Below are positions 34,445-41,633 of a DNA stretch of 41,633 nucleotides, piece by piece. Source of the DNA: Puniceicoccales bacterium. GTDB taxonomy: Bacteria > Verrucomicrobiota > Verrucomicrobiia > Opitutales > LL51. The notes under the pieces are model-generated. The model was not told the origin of the DNA. It searched no databases and saw nothing but the letters and a program-made list of their open reading frames with translations. The translations under genes were made by a program, and so were the position numbers. How positions within the stretch are numbered: position 1 is the first letter of the stretch; each line of letters starts with the position of its first letter. The stretch covers positions 1 to 41,633 of the forward strand of contig JAIRRZ010000022.1 of NCBI GenBank assembly GCA_031255715.1, read 5' to 3'.

Positions 34445-35692
34445 TTAGTTAGTGGTGAAACCCATTTTGTTTAAATTATTAACAATTTTCGAACCCACTG
34501 TAATTTCGTTTGATCCCTTTGAGGATTTTTCTAAAATGTTGGTCTTGATGGACTGTTCCATCAGAGATTTTCGATAGGAGACTAATTTTATTTTTTGCGC
34601 TTGTTCAATTTTATTATAAATTGGTGTCCAGGATATCGGTAATCCAAACCAGGAAAATTGAATATTCCAACCGTGAACTGGCTTTGATAAATCAATGCTT
34701 AGCGCAAATAATTTTGCATATTTGTTTACAAACGGTGGTATATAGTTTCCCGCAATTTGTACCGTTGCTGCTTCTTTTTCGTCACTTAAAATATTGGTGA
34801 AGCTAGTTCCTTTGGTCAATTTTTCGATGATTATAAGCGGATCAACACCGATTAGATTGTAACCGTTGTACGCGCCATGGGGAGGGAGGCTATTGTATTT
34901 CTTAGTATACCACGTGCTAAAATTTGGACCATTATCAATTTGAAAGTCAATTTCAAAGTGCAAATGGGCACGTGTATCAGGAATTTTTGCGCAATTGGAA
35001 CTTGTTCCCAATATACCAAGTTTTTCACCTGCTTTTATGGTCTTTCCAACGGAAACACTAGTTGAGGCTAGATGGGCGTAGAGTGTCAGAAAATATTCAT
35101 GTTCCAAAACCACGTAACGTCCATAGGCGCTCGCACTTTCCGAAGTGTTGACATACACCACTTTCCCATCCATGAATGCGTAAATGCAATCTGTTGGCTT
35201 ACCGTTTTTATCTTTAGTAAATGATTTTATGTCGATACCTTCATGAAATTTCGTTCCATTTTGACGTACTAAACCAAATGTTCCTGACTCTTTTTTTCCG
35301 GATTCCGTTGCTTGAATACAGCTGTCGATTGATTGTTTGGCGTCTTTAGAAATTGGACTTTGGGCGGTTGGCCAACAAATCGAGATCCTTTGCTGCGATT
35401 TTCCGGATTCCGTTGGAAGAATATGGCTGTCGATTGGTTGTTTGGTGTCTTTAGAAATTGGACTTTTGTCGATTTTGGTCCCTTGAGGAATTGGATTTTT
35501 GTCGGTTGGCCGACACATCGAAGCTTTTTGCTGCGATTTTCCGGATTCCGTTGGAAGAATATGGCTATTATTCACCCATTTTTTATCAATGAAGCTTTCG
35601 TTGGTCCGTTTAGCGGTCGGGAACCCTTGCAATAAATTGCCCACAAGAAGTAAACTTATAAAAATGATGCAATGTAACATATTATAATCCAT
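34445..35692 (-). CDS. Secreted M23 (LytM-type) metallopeptidase with tandem repeats
   Basis: Encodes 415 residues from ATG 35692. A signal peptide (LHCIIFISLLLVGNLL) is followed by a linker of two to three repeats of about 46 residues, each with HILPTESGKSQQ and a Pro-Ile-Ser-Lys block (about 41-135). The LytM domain at 140-260 has the zinc ligands His150 and Asp154 (HEGID), His207 (LYAHLAS), and His243 and His245 (HLHFEID). A C-terminal region of 150 residues has no known domain. M23 enzymes cut peptide cross-links in peptidoglycan. The linker is unusual and the target may be its own wall or other bacteria in the host. Confidence 0.87.
   Translation of the reverse strand: MDYNMLHCIIFISLLLVGNLLQGFPTAKRTNESFIDKKWVNNSHILPTESGKSQQKASMCRPTDKNPIPQGTKIDKSPISKDTKQPIDSHILPTESGKSQQRISICWPTAQSPISKDAKQSIDSCIQATESGKKESGTFGLVRQNGTKFHEGIDIKSFTKDKNGKPTDCIYAFMDGKVVYVNTSESASAYGRYVVLEHEYFLTLYAHLASTSVSVGKTIKAGEKLGILGTSSNCAKIPDTRAHLHFEIDFQIDNGPNFSTWYTKKYNSLPPHGAYNGYNLIGVDPLIIIEKLTKGTSFTNILSDEKEAATVQIAGNYIPPFVNKYAKLFALSIDLSKPVHGWNIQFSWFGLPISWTPIYNKIEQAQKIKLVSYRKSLMEQSIKTNILEKSSKGSNEITVGSKIVNNLNKMGFTTN
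35296..35570 (-). repeat. In-frame tandem repeats in the M23 gene
   Basis: Near-identical copies of tgctgcgattttccggattc begin at 35391 and 35529, a period of 138 bp (46 codons). A third, shorter copy sharing ttccggattccgttg starts at 35296, 105 bp from the next. All spacings are multiples of three, and the copies encode the TESGKSQQ linker blocks. Confidence 0.85.
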
Positions 35693-35898
35693 AATAGACG
35701 TTTTTGGGGTACAAATTCAATGTTTTTTTTGATTCATATTTTTAAACTTTATGAAAAAAACCTATCCATTGAAAAATGTTCACGAACAATGGGGGATCAA
35801 GTTTAAAATGAAGGTTCCATAAAATTCATGGAAAAATGTTTTAAATGCAATGATATTGCTAAATTAATTATTATAAATATGTTGCTCATTCGGAGTAT

Positions 35899-36900
35899 AT
35901 GATGGATGTGGGTTTTAGATGGGTTCGAAATTGGATAATATGTGTATTAGGGGTGATGCTTTTTAGGTTGGGTACAATTCCTGCAAAAGCGAATTTCTTA
36001 TCATACTTGATCAAGAAAAATGAAGATGCCGCTTCAGTTGAAAAAAAGTCTAAGACAGGTCCCCTGAGAATTGTTGTAAAACCAAGGCGCCAAGTATCTG
36101 TCGCTCTCGATAAAACAGCACATTTGGTCAAGAAAAATGAAGATGCCGCTTCAGTTGAAAAAAAGTCTGAGACAGGTCATGCGAAAATCGTTGTAAACAC
36201 AGAGCACCAAATGTCTATTGATAGCACTACACATACCGATGAATTATTTACAAATTTCATGGAAAGTGAGAACGAATTTGTGCAAAATTCTAGTACAAGC
36301 AGTGCGACGGTATCGATGGTTTCCAAAGAAATGAAAGCATCTTTTGCTCAATTCATGGAAGAAAGCGAAGAGGTACCATTGGGCTATGAAATAAAAGATG
36401 TTCCTGGAGATGGTTTGTGTGGTTACTGGGCCGTATTAGTGGCGGTAGCTGCTGCTAAAAATGCACAAAGCGGGAAAAATACTTCTATTCATATCAGTAA
36501 AAAAGATGTATTTGATTTATTGAAGAGATTATCCGATCGCATTATGTATACGATTTGTAAGGAGGATAAAACGGATGATGAGCAAAGTAGGGTTGGAGAA
36601 ATTAATCAATTGATTTGCGATGGATATGGCAATGATTGCAAAGCGCTATGTCGGAAAATTGAAGCCGGATTTATGCAACTTGATTCTCCATTGTTGGTAT
36701 TTCTAGCGTTGGAGATTGGATATGATATTTGGGTGAATTGGAGAGGTAGAATGCAGAATGGTGAAACTAAGTTTAAGCGGGAGCGATATGCTTCGGGATG
36801 TGCCAACGCTGAAATAGTTAGAGTTATTTATTCCGGAAATGGTTCATTTGGGCATTACCGGGCAATTATTCCCAAGGGGATAAATGTTTGTTTTAACTAA
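35899..36900 (+). CDS. Secreted OTU-like cysteine protease (putative deubiquitinase)
   Basis: Encodes 333 residues from ATG 35899, after a ggag-type ribosome binding site. An N-terminal hydrophobic segment (about 10-30, WIICVLGVMLFRLG) looks like a signal peptide. Two near-identical 39-residue repeats (KKNEDAASVEKKS) occupy about 38-115. The OTU domain lies at about 155-330. The Asp/Cys box VPGDGLCGYWAV holds Asp171 and Cys174, and the His box SFGHYRAIIP holds His319. OTU enzymes remove ubiquitin, a substrate bacteria lack, so host ubiquitin is the likely target; activity is not shown. It is followed 91 bp later by a USP gene on the same strand. Confidence 0.83.
   Translation: MMDVGFRWVRNWIICVLGVMLFRLGTIPAKANFLSYLIKKNEDAASVEKKSKTGPLRIVVKPRRQVSVALDKTAHLVKKNEDAASVEKKSETGHAKIVVNTEHQMSIDSTTHTDELFTNFMESENEFVQNSSTSSATVSMVSKEMKASFAQFMEESEEVPLGYEIKDVPGDGLCGYWAVLVAVAAAKNAQSGKNTSIHISKKDVFDLLKRLSDRIMYTICKEDKTDDEQSRVGEINQLICDGYGNDCKALCRKIEAGFMQLDSPLLVFLALEIGYDIWVNWRGRMQNGETKFKRERYASGCANAEIVRVIYSGNGSFGHYRAIIPKGINVCFN
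36011..36190 (+). repeat. 117-bp tandem duplication in the OTU gene
   Basis: The block tcaagaaaaatgaagatgcc begins at 36011 and again at 36128. Both copies continue almost unchanged for about 50 bp. The period of 117 bp is 39 codons, so the reading frame is kept. The near identity of the copies suggests a recent event. Confidence 0.9.
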
Positions 36901-36991
36901 GCATTTTAAAAGATTTATTTTGGGATGTGTTGTGAAAATGTAATCATTTTACGGATTAATATTGACGGATAAAGAAAGTTATAGGAAAAAT

Positions 36992-38512
36992 ATGCGATAT
37001 AAGATGTTCAAAATTTATTGTACTGCAATTTTAACATTTGTGTTTTCTAATACGAAGGCTGTTAACGGTGCAGAAAGTGTTTCGACTAGCAGAGACTTGG
37101 AAAATGAGAAAAATTGTATCTCCTTGCCGCGTCCGTTGCAAAAACAATTAAAAAGACCTAAAAAAAAGTTACTCAGTAGGGGGGTTAAGAAAAACAGGGC
37201 AGGAAAAAAGCAATCTTCGCATAAGTCTTCGAAGAAAAGGGATAAGAGGGAGACGGTATGGATGGTTACTGCTTCGTCTCGTGTCCATGGAAGTAAGAAG
37301 AAAGGCAAAGGCAGTTCATTTTTTAATCCAATGGAATTGCCGGTAACATCGAAGAATAGGGGAGAGATGGTACCGACGCATGCGACTGGATCCATGCCTC
37401 CTTCCAGTAAAAGTGACAAAAAAAAGGCAAAGGAGCAAAGGGAATTGGATGCAGGAAAATCCAAAGATAGGGAAGAGATGGTACCGACGCGTGCGACTGA
37501 ACTCACGCCTCTTTCCAGTGAAAGTGACGAAAAAAAGGCAAAGGAGCAAAGGGAATTAGATACGACGAAACACGCATTGTCAGAGGATTCATTGCCACTG
37601 GATTCGACACTGCCAAAGGGATTAATAAATTTTGGTGCCACATGCTATGCCAATAGCGCAATACAGCTATTAAATGCGATTCCAAACTTTAGGGAAAGCA
37701 TAAATGAAAGCTCAAGTGCGGATCCTTTCGTATTGGGGATTCGAGCAATGTTTGAAGGTCTTGATTCATCCACAGGAATACAAAGCGATTATTTGAAGAA
37801 GTTATGGAAGGATATATTTGATCCGATGAATGAAGCAAAAGGTGTCGATCGTTTTCAGTTTACGGAACAGGGTGATGGCTGCGAATTTATTGAAACGTGT
37901 CTCGACATGTTAGAATTAAAAAGAGAGCGAGCGATCGAATGCTTTCAATTTAAATTACGTACAATCATACAGGCCAAAGATGATCCTTCAATTAAGGAGG
38001 AGAGCTATGGCCGTACTTTCAGTAAAATGTTAACATTATTAATTAAGCAAGAACCTCTAGGACAAGAAATTGAAAACGAATTCATGAATGTATTCGAGTG
38101 TTTTAGAATGAAAGAGGAATGCACTAGAATCAATAGGGAAAAGGTTGATGTGATTGCGATTAGGTATAGGCAATTTATGGTTCCTCCAAAAGTTTTTTTA
38201 ATAAAAGTTATGCGTCTTGCTACAAGTAAAAGCAAAGGGCGTCTAATAAAAATTGATCGTCCAATAGCAATACCTTTGAAGTTCACATTATCGTCGAAGA
38301 TGGTAGCTGACTCTAAAGCGAGGGAATATGAACTCATTGGAGGCGTAGTTCATAGAGGAACTGTCTACGGCGGACATTATATTGCATATATTAGAGATGG
38401 TGAAAACTTCTTAGAATTTAATGATTCCATAGTGCGGCGAATAGATGAACAAGAAGCTCAGAAAAATTTAAAGACTGGAGCATATGTGGTGGCATATGAA
38501 CGCAAGGACTAA
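36992..38512 (+). CDS. Secreted ubiquitin-specific protease-like protein (peptidase C19), copy 1
   Basis: Encodes 506 residues from ATG 36992, with an agga ribosome binding site; a TTG at 36962 is in frame. The signal peptide (YCTAILTFVFSNTKAVNGA) is followed by a strongly basic stretch (about 51-87, with KRPKKK at 54-59) and a tandem repeat linker (about 122-195). The USP core has the Cys box GLINFGATCYANSAIQLL with Cys218, the His box GTVYGGHYIAYI with His462, and the Asp in FLEFNDS at 478, in the right order and spacing. The core is short and lacks the zinc finger insertion of many USPs. Bacteria have no ubiquitin, so host ubiquitin conjugates are the inferred target. Confidence 0.88.
   Translation: MRYKMFKIYCTAILTFVFSNTKAVNGAESVSTSRDLENEKNCISLPRPLQKQLKRPKKKLLSRGVKKNRAGKKQSSHKSSKKRDKRETVWMVTASSRVHGSKKKGKGSSFFNPMELPVTSKNRGEMVPTHATGSMPPSSKSDKKKAKEQRELDAGKSKDREEMVPTRATELTPLSSESDEKKAKEQRELDTTKHALSEDSLPLDSTLPKGLINFGATCYANSAIQLLNAIPNFRESINESSSADPFVLGIRAMFEGLDSSTGIQSDYLKKLWKDIFDPMNEAKGVDRFQFTEQGDGCEFIETCLDMLELKRERAIECFQFKLRTIIQAKDDPSIKEESYGRTFSKMLTLLIKQEPLGQEIENEFMNVFECFRMKEECTRINREKVDVIAIRYRQFMVPPKVFLIKVMRLATSKSKGRLIKIDRPIAIPLKFTLSSKMVADSKAREYELIGGVVHRGTVYGGHYIAYIRDGENFLEFNDSIVRRIDEQEAQKNLKTGAYVVAYERKD
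37350..37560 (+). repeat. 111-bp tandem duplication in USP copy 1
   Basis: gagatggtaccgacgc occurs at 37364 and 37475, and aaggcaaaggagcaaaggga follows in each copy. The period of 111 bp is 37 codons. It encodes the linker with two GEMVPT/EEMVPT blocks between the basic region and the protease domain. Confidence 0.9.
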
Positions 38513-38642
38513 ATTTCAAACAATGGAGTGGGACAATTAAGAAAAATTTTAGTACGAGCATTTAGATTTCAAAAAGCGACAAAATAGTATTGATTTTTTA
38601 TGAAATTATGGAGAATAGTCTCATCCCGATTGGATTATTTTT

Positions 38643-38713
38643 TGCCTGGTGGTGTAACGGTAGCACAACGGATTCTGGCTCCGTTTGTCTAGGTTCGAAT
38701 CCTAGCCGGGCAG
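38643..38713 (+). tRNA. tRNA-Gln (CUG)
   Basis: The acceptor stem pairs tgcctgg with ccgggca (one G-T pair). The D arm contains taacggtagca. The anticodon arm acgga-ttctggc-tccgt gives anticodon CTG, and the T arm ctagg-ttcgaat-cctag is perfect. The discriminator is G. Unlike the other two tRNAs here, CCA is not encoded. It lies within the effector island, 130 bp after USP copy 1. Confidence 0.94.
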
Positions 38714-38908
38714 CTCGTATGTATCTGTGCCAACTCTCAGTTATCGTTTGAGGAAATTTTTTAGAAATATTTCCCAGAAGCATTTGAAAGAGTTTTTTTG
38801 TTCGCATAGTTGAAGAGGTTTTATTTGTAATCTAGGAAGAAAACAGTGAAATAGGGTAGAATTATATAGATATTTATTAGTTATTGATAAAATTTTTTCG
38901 GAAAAGTC

Positions 38909-38937
38909 TTGACAATCAGAGAGGCTTTTAAATCTTA
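38909..38937 (+). promoter_or_regulatory. Promoter close to the start of the short basic protein gene
   Basis: ttgaca (38909-38914) is followed after 17 bp by atctta (38932-38937). The ATG at 38944 is only 6 bp further on, so the transcript would have almost no leader. Alternatively, the real -10 is the overlapping tttaaa. Confidence 0.5.
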
Positions 38938-38943
38938 CGAAAC

Positions 38944-39363
38944 ATGGACAAAATATCGAAGATTAGGAATGTATTTAAAGTTATGGGTATTGTGCCTTTT
39001 GCGCTAATATCCTACGATGGGATGGCTGTGCAAAGAGGAAAGTCAGTGGAACAAAAAAAAGTGTCGCCATCTTCTCGCAAGTTAGTGAGTACTAGAGATA
39101 GTGAGAGAAGAAGTAAAATAAGGATCCAAAACAAGAACAGGAAGAAGAGTGGGGTGGTTCCAGTCAAAGTCAGAAGGCGGTCGGAAACGGGACTCTTCAA
39201 AGTGTTAGTATCGAACCAAGGTACCGAAATGGGGGAGATGATGCAGCCAACTACGCGGCAGACTGAAAAGAAGAGAGTTTTATCCACTAGAGCACGGTTG
39301 AGAAATAGATGGATGAATACTGTAGTTAAACAAGGCAGGCATAATAAGAATATGGAGAAGTAA
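38944..39363 (+). CDS. Short secreted basic protein, resembling a USP N-terminus without the protease domain
   Basis: Encodes 139 residues from ATG 38944. A signal-like N-terminus (KIRNVFKVMGIVPFALISYDG) is followed by a very basic, Arg/Lys/Ser-rich body (RRSKIRIQNKNRKKSG, VKVRRRSETG, TRARLRNRW). This layout matches the first 130-150 residues of the two USP proteins on either side, although I see no long identity. It could be a truncated USP paralogue kept for its basic part, or decay in progress. It ends with a TAA, and a strong terminator lies 125 bp downstream. Function unknown; nucleic-acid or nuclear binding would fit the charge. Confidence 0.6.
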   Translation: MDKISKIRNVFKVMGIVPFALISYDGMAVQRGKSVEQKKVSPSSRKLVSTRDSERRSKIRIQNKNRKKSGVVPVKVRRRSETGLFKVLVSNQGTEMGEMMQPTTRQTEKKRVLSTRARLRNRWMNTVVKQGRHNKNMEK

Positions 39364-39856
39364 GCGCAAAAGTGAAGAATAGTTGAGTGAAAGCGCTAGA
39401 AATGGGGGATTGGAGATGATTTTTGTGGGAGATGGTATGGAATAGTAATATGTTTATGTGTAATGTGCTTATAAGATCATAATAAAGTAATCCCACGCAA
39501 GTGGGATTCTTTTTTTTGATAAATATCAAGGTAGTGCAGGGAATTTTGGTATCGTTGATCTAGATTTGGATTTTAGCCTATGTATTATTACTTTCAGTAA
39601 CCGACTAGAGCAAAATGAGTTGTTAAAAAAGATTTAGAAAAAAGTTTTAACAATGGGAGAAGATTTCGGAAGTGCAACAAAATCGAAGAAGAACTTCGAT
39701 CATCCCGCGCAAGCGGAATTTTTTGTTTAGTAATATAATAACCGACATAGTGAATTTTGGCTCCATTTGTTTATGAAAGAAAGTTAAAATTTTTTTTAAA
39801 TAAACTTATATATTTTATTTGCATAATTGTGAAGAATTTTTACAATTACATTTATT
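39364..39856. other. Intergenic stretch with a duplicated terminator-like segment
   Basis: No convincing gene. A strong terminator lies at 39489-39517. A related but weaker segment at 39701-39770 repeats tccc(a/g)cgcaag and, a short way on, gtg-aattttgg-tcc(a)ttg-like sequence, so the two look like copies of one 3-prime region. Also seen are the hairpin atcgaag-aagaa-cttcgat (39682-39700) and, upstream of the next gene, taattgtgaa with tttacaatta (39824-39848), which could be an operator or part of a leader. Confidence 0.5.
39489..39517 (+). terminator. Strong intrinsic terminator
   Basis: aatcccac-gcaa-gtgggatt (39489-39508) forms an 8-bp stem with a stable GCAA tetraloop and is followed by ctttttttt. 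It ends the transcript of the short basic protein. Confidence 0.92.
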
Positions 39857-40063
39857 ATGAAAGCATATCTAACTCTAATGCAAATTTTTGGCAATTACTT
39901 AATTACAAATGGAATTTCTGCGATTAAGTATTTTTCTGTTCCAGATTTCTTGGAAAAAATATTTGGGGAAGAGTTTGTGCGGACACAATACATTTTAGAT
40001 GTTTCTAAAAAATTAATGAGAAATTCATTTCACTTAGGAAATGCTCATAGTAAACATGTATGA
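39857..40063 (+). CDS. Possible 68-residue hypothetical protein
   Basis: ATG 39857 opens a 68-codon frame (begins MKAYLTLMQIFGNYLI, ends HSKHV). The first half is amphipathic to hydrophobic. No ribosome binding site is visible, and it has no recognised relatives. It ends 48 bp before USP copy 2, in the same direction. It may be noise in AT-rich DNA or a leader-type small gene. Confidence 0.25.
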   Translation: MKAYLTLMQIFGNYLITNGISAIKYFSVPDFLEKIFGEEFVRTQYILDVSKKLMRNSFHLGNAHSKHV

Positions 40064-40111
40064 ATTAGGAGAAAATCTTAGCTAATAAACAAGTCAATCA
40101 GGATATAAAAG

Positions 40112-41566
40112 ATGGGAAAAGTATTCAGAATAACAAGTATTATAGCTTTGGTGTCGATATTCCTGGTACCTATGCGTGGAGGCGAAGTAATAGGTCGGGA
40201 GGAGTCATTTTTGCCTTCCGGCAGATCGATGCTACGAAAGCAAACCGAGATATTAAAAAAATCGAACTATGTCAAAAATGAGACGGCGAAGACCACGAAA
40301 ACATTTGTCCATATAACGCCAGAGTCCATATCCAGGAAGAAAGTGTTGCGACCTGGAAAAAAAGGACAGTCGAGGGCAATGAGGCCTAGAGGTACGGCGA
40401 AAAGCACGCGGATCAATGTAAAACAAAGGTTCGTGTCCAGAAAAATGGCATTGGAACCTGAAAAGAGAAAGCAACAGGGTTGGGTAGAAAAGGTTGAAGG
40501 GGCGGCGGAAAATTTCCGTATAGTTCGAAAGTTCATACCTAAAAAAGAGATGTTTGGGCCCGAAAGGAAAAAGGAATCGGGTAGGGTGATCAGTTTTCAA
40601 AATACGGTGTCATTGCCGCAGACATGGTTTCCGTCATTGCACTCAAATTTAATCATACCAAATGGATTAGCCAATTTTGGGGCTTCATGTTATATAAATA
40701 ACGCAATACAAATATTGAATTCGGTTCCAGAGCTCCGGGAAAGTATAATCAATAGCACCAGTAATTATTCTTTTATATCAGGGTTAAGAGAACTACTTAA
40801 AAACCTTAATTCCGTCGAAGGGATACAGGAAAATCGTTTGAGGGAATTATTGACAAATAATATATTGCCCGCATTGGATAATGCTGAAAAAAAACCGTTT
40901 ACTCTAACTGAACCAAATGATATTCGTGGGTTTTTAGTAGCATGTTTCAATGCATTAGAAAAAATTGGAGAGCCGGTGGCTCAGTATTTTCAGTTCACAA
41001 TTTCGGATACCTTTTATGAAAAGTCGAGTCCTGAGAATCGTTTGAGTTGTGACCGATCAACAATTATGCTCGATCTACCGAAAGAGCTTCCACCGAGTGA
41101 GCTGGAGTCTAAAGAAGAATTTGTGTGGGCATTGCAGAATTTTGATGATCCGGAGGAAATGAGCGGTGATAAGCAGTGCGTATGGAAAAATGGAGTCAAG
41201 ATTGATACGATTAAACTTTCGCGTATCGCAAGTTTTCCAAAAGTTCTTTTGATAGATACTCTTCTAGGTAAAATCGAGGGGGATTTCGTCGTGACGGAGA
41301 ATTTGCGCCCAATGTCTCTTCCTTTGAAATTTAATTTTCCGCAAGAAGTAATGGTTAATCCTGAAGTGATAAGATATAAGTTAATTGCCGATGTAATTTA
41401 TCTAAGACCTTCTGAACAGGAGGGGCATTTTATTTTTTATCTTAGAGATTTCGATCGCGATTGTTTCTGGGAGTGTAATGATTCCAAGGTACGACAGATG
41501 AGCAATGAAGAGGCACTGGAAATTTTGAAGAATAAAGGACATATAGCAGTATATATTATGGATTAA
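40112..41566 (+). CDS. Secreted ubiquitin-specific protease-like protein (peptidase C19), copy 2
   Basis: Encodes 484 residues from ATG 40112, with agga upstream. A signal peptide (FRITSIIALVSIFLVPMRGGE) is followed by about 150 basic residues made of three degenerate repeats (ISRKKVLRPGKKGQ, VSRKMALEPEKRKQQ, IPKKEMFGPERKKES). The USP core has GLANFGASCYINNAIQIL with Cys193, EGHFIFYLRD with His439, and WECNDSKV with Asp457. Compared with copy 1 the Cys box keeps its pattern but the rest has diverged widely, so the two are old paralogues. The His box has Phe in place of the usual Tyr after His. The catalytic triad is complete. The likely target is host ubiquitin or a ubiquitin-like protein. 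Confidence 0.85.
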   Translation: MGKVFRITSIIALVSIFLVPMRGGEVIGREESFLPSGRSMLRKQTEILKKSNYVKNETAKTTKTFVHITPESISRKKVLRPGKKGQSRAMRPRGTAKSTRINVKQRFVSRKMALEPEKRKQQGWVEKVEGAAENFRIVRKFIPKKEMFGPERKKESGRVISFQNTVSLPQTWFPSLHSNLIIPNGLANFGASCYINNAIQILNSVPELRESIINSTSNYSFISGLRELLKNLNSVEGIQENRLRELLTNNILPALDNAEKKPFTLTEPNDIRGFLVACFNALEKIGEPVAQYFQFTISDTFYEKSSPENRLSCDRSTIMLDLPKELPPSELESKEEFVWALQNFDDPEEMSGDKQCVWKNGVKIDTIKLSRIASFPKVLLIDTLLGKIEGDFVVTENLRPMSLPLKFNFPQEVMVNPEVIRYKLIADVIYLRPSEQEGHFIFYLRDFDRDCFWECNDSKVRQMSNEEALEILKNKGHIAVYIMD

Positions 41567-41575
41567 TCAGTTTTC

Positions 41576-41631
41576 CTAAGGGCTGCGCGCCCTTAGAATC
41601 CCCGCCAGGGGATCCATCCCCTGGACCGGGG
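41576..41631. repeat. GC-rich double hairpin at the window end
   Basis: Two adjacent hairpins start 10 bp after the USP copy 2 stop: ctaagggc/gcccttag (41576-41596), and ccagggg/cccctgg (41605-41624) inside an outer ccccg/cgggg (41600-41631). It is GC-rich in AT-rich surroundings and has no T-run. It is the same style of element as those at 7.4, 14.9 and 22.5 kb. Confidence 0.75.
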
Positions 41632-41633
41632 TT

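Noticed and set aside
35333-35635. 100-codon plus-strand frame with internal repeats
   Set aside because: Antisense shadow of the tandem repeats in the M23 gene.
36992-41566. Transglutaminase or other papain-like protease in place of USP
   Set aside because: The order Cys box (G-x-x-N-x-G-x-[ST]-C-Y), GH[YF] box and following Asn-Asp is specific to C19 peptidases.

Overview
The window looks like part of the AT-rich chromosome of a Gram-negative, host-associated bacterium. It has peptidoglycan genes (mraY, mpl, a nagZ-like gene), outer-membrane assembly genes (bamD, an lptE-like gene), a heptose-type sugar isomerase, type II fatty acid synthesis genes (fabH, fabI) and ordinary translation genes (lysS, rpsT, rpmA, rplU, miaB, prmA, rnpB, three tRNAs). 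Interleaved with these are many secreted proteins of eukaryotic type: ankyrin-repeat proteins, a lipase, an OTU protease and two ubiquitin-specific proteases. This mix fits an intracellular symbiont or parasite of a eukaryote, perhaps a protist. The class I DhnA-type aldolase, an OleA-like synthase and a CesT-like chaperone make the PVC group (Verrucomicrobiota/Chlamydiota) my best guess for phylum, but that is inference; no rRNA is present.

Left arm (1-3.1 kb): two minus-strand secreted ankyrin proteins flank an intact RNase P RNA gene and a decayed partial copy of it. The first ankyrin protein ends in a long run of 6- and 7-residue repeats. Housekeeping block 1 (3.2-11.5 kb): a CNNM-type membrane protein overlaps a PilC/GspF protein, followed by miaB, lysS and mraY on the minus strand and gmhA-like and yajC on the plus strand. 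A 79-nt perfect cloverleaf palindrome sits between miaB and lysS.

Middle (11.6-22.6 kb): a 699-residue secreted lipase-like protein, a Mip-like FKBP, a secreted coiled-coil protein with two possible Myb/SANT-like segments, fabI, an L-lactate dehydrogenase, two GNAT acetyltransferases plus a fragment of a third, a CesT/Tir-type secretion chaperone, a DUF374 acyltransferase and rpsT. GC-rich palindromic repeats occur at 14.9 and 22.5 kb, next to the same 23-bp AT-rich sequence in opposite orientations.

Housekeeping block 2 (22.6-34 kb): fbaB, mpl, a lipoprotein/OleA-like pair, tRNA-Leu(CAA), a NagZ-like hydrolase, initiator tRNA-Met, a solute-binding protein, then the minus-strand run rplU-rpmA-fabH-bamD-lptE-rpe-prmA.

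Right arm (34.4-41.6 kb): an effector island. It holds a secreted M23 peptidase with tandem repeats, an OTU-like cysteine protease, two C19 (USP) deubiquitinase-like proteins with complete Cys/His/Asp boxes, and a short basic secreted protein resembling a USP N-terminus without its catalytic domain. All begin with Sec-type signal peptides, and the OTU, the first USP and the M23 protein carry recent in-frame tandem duplications. The OTU and USP proteins have no obvious bacterial substrate, so an arsenal acting on host ubiquitin is the most notable system here.
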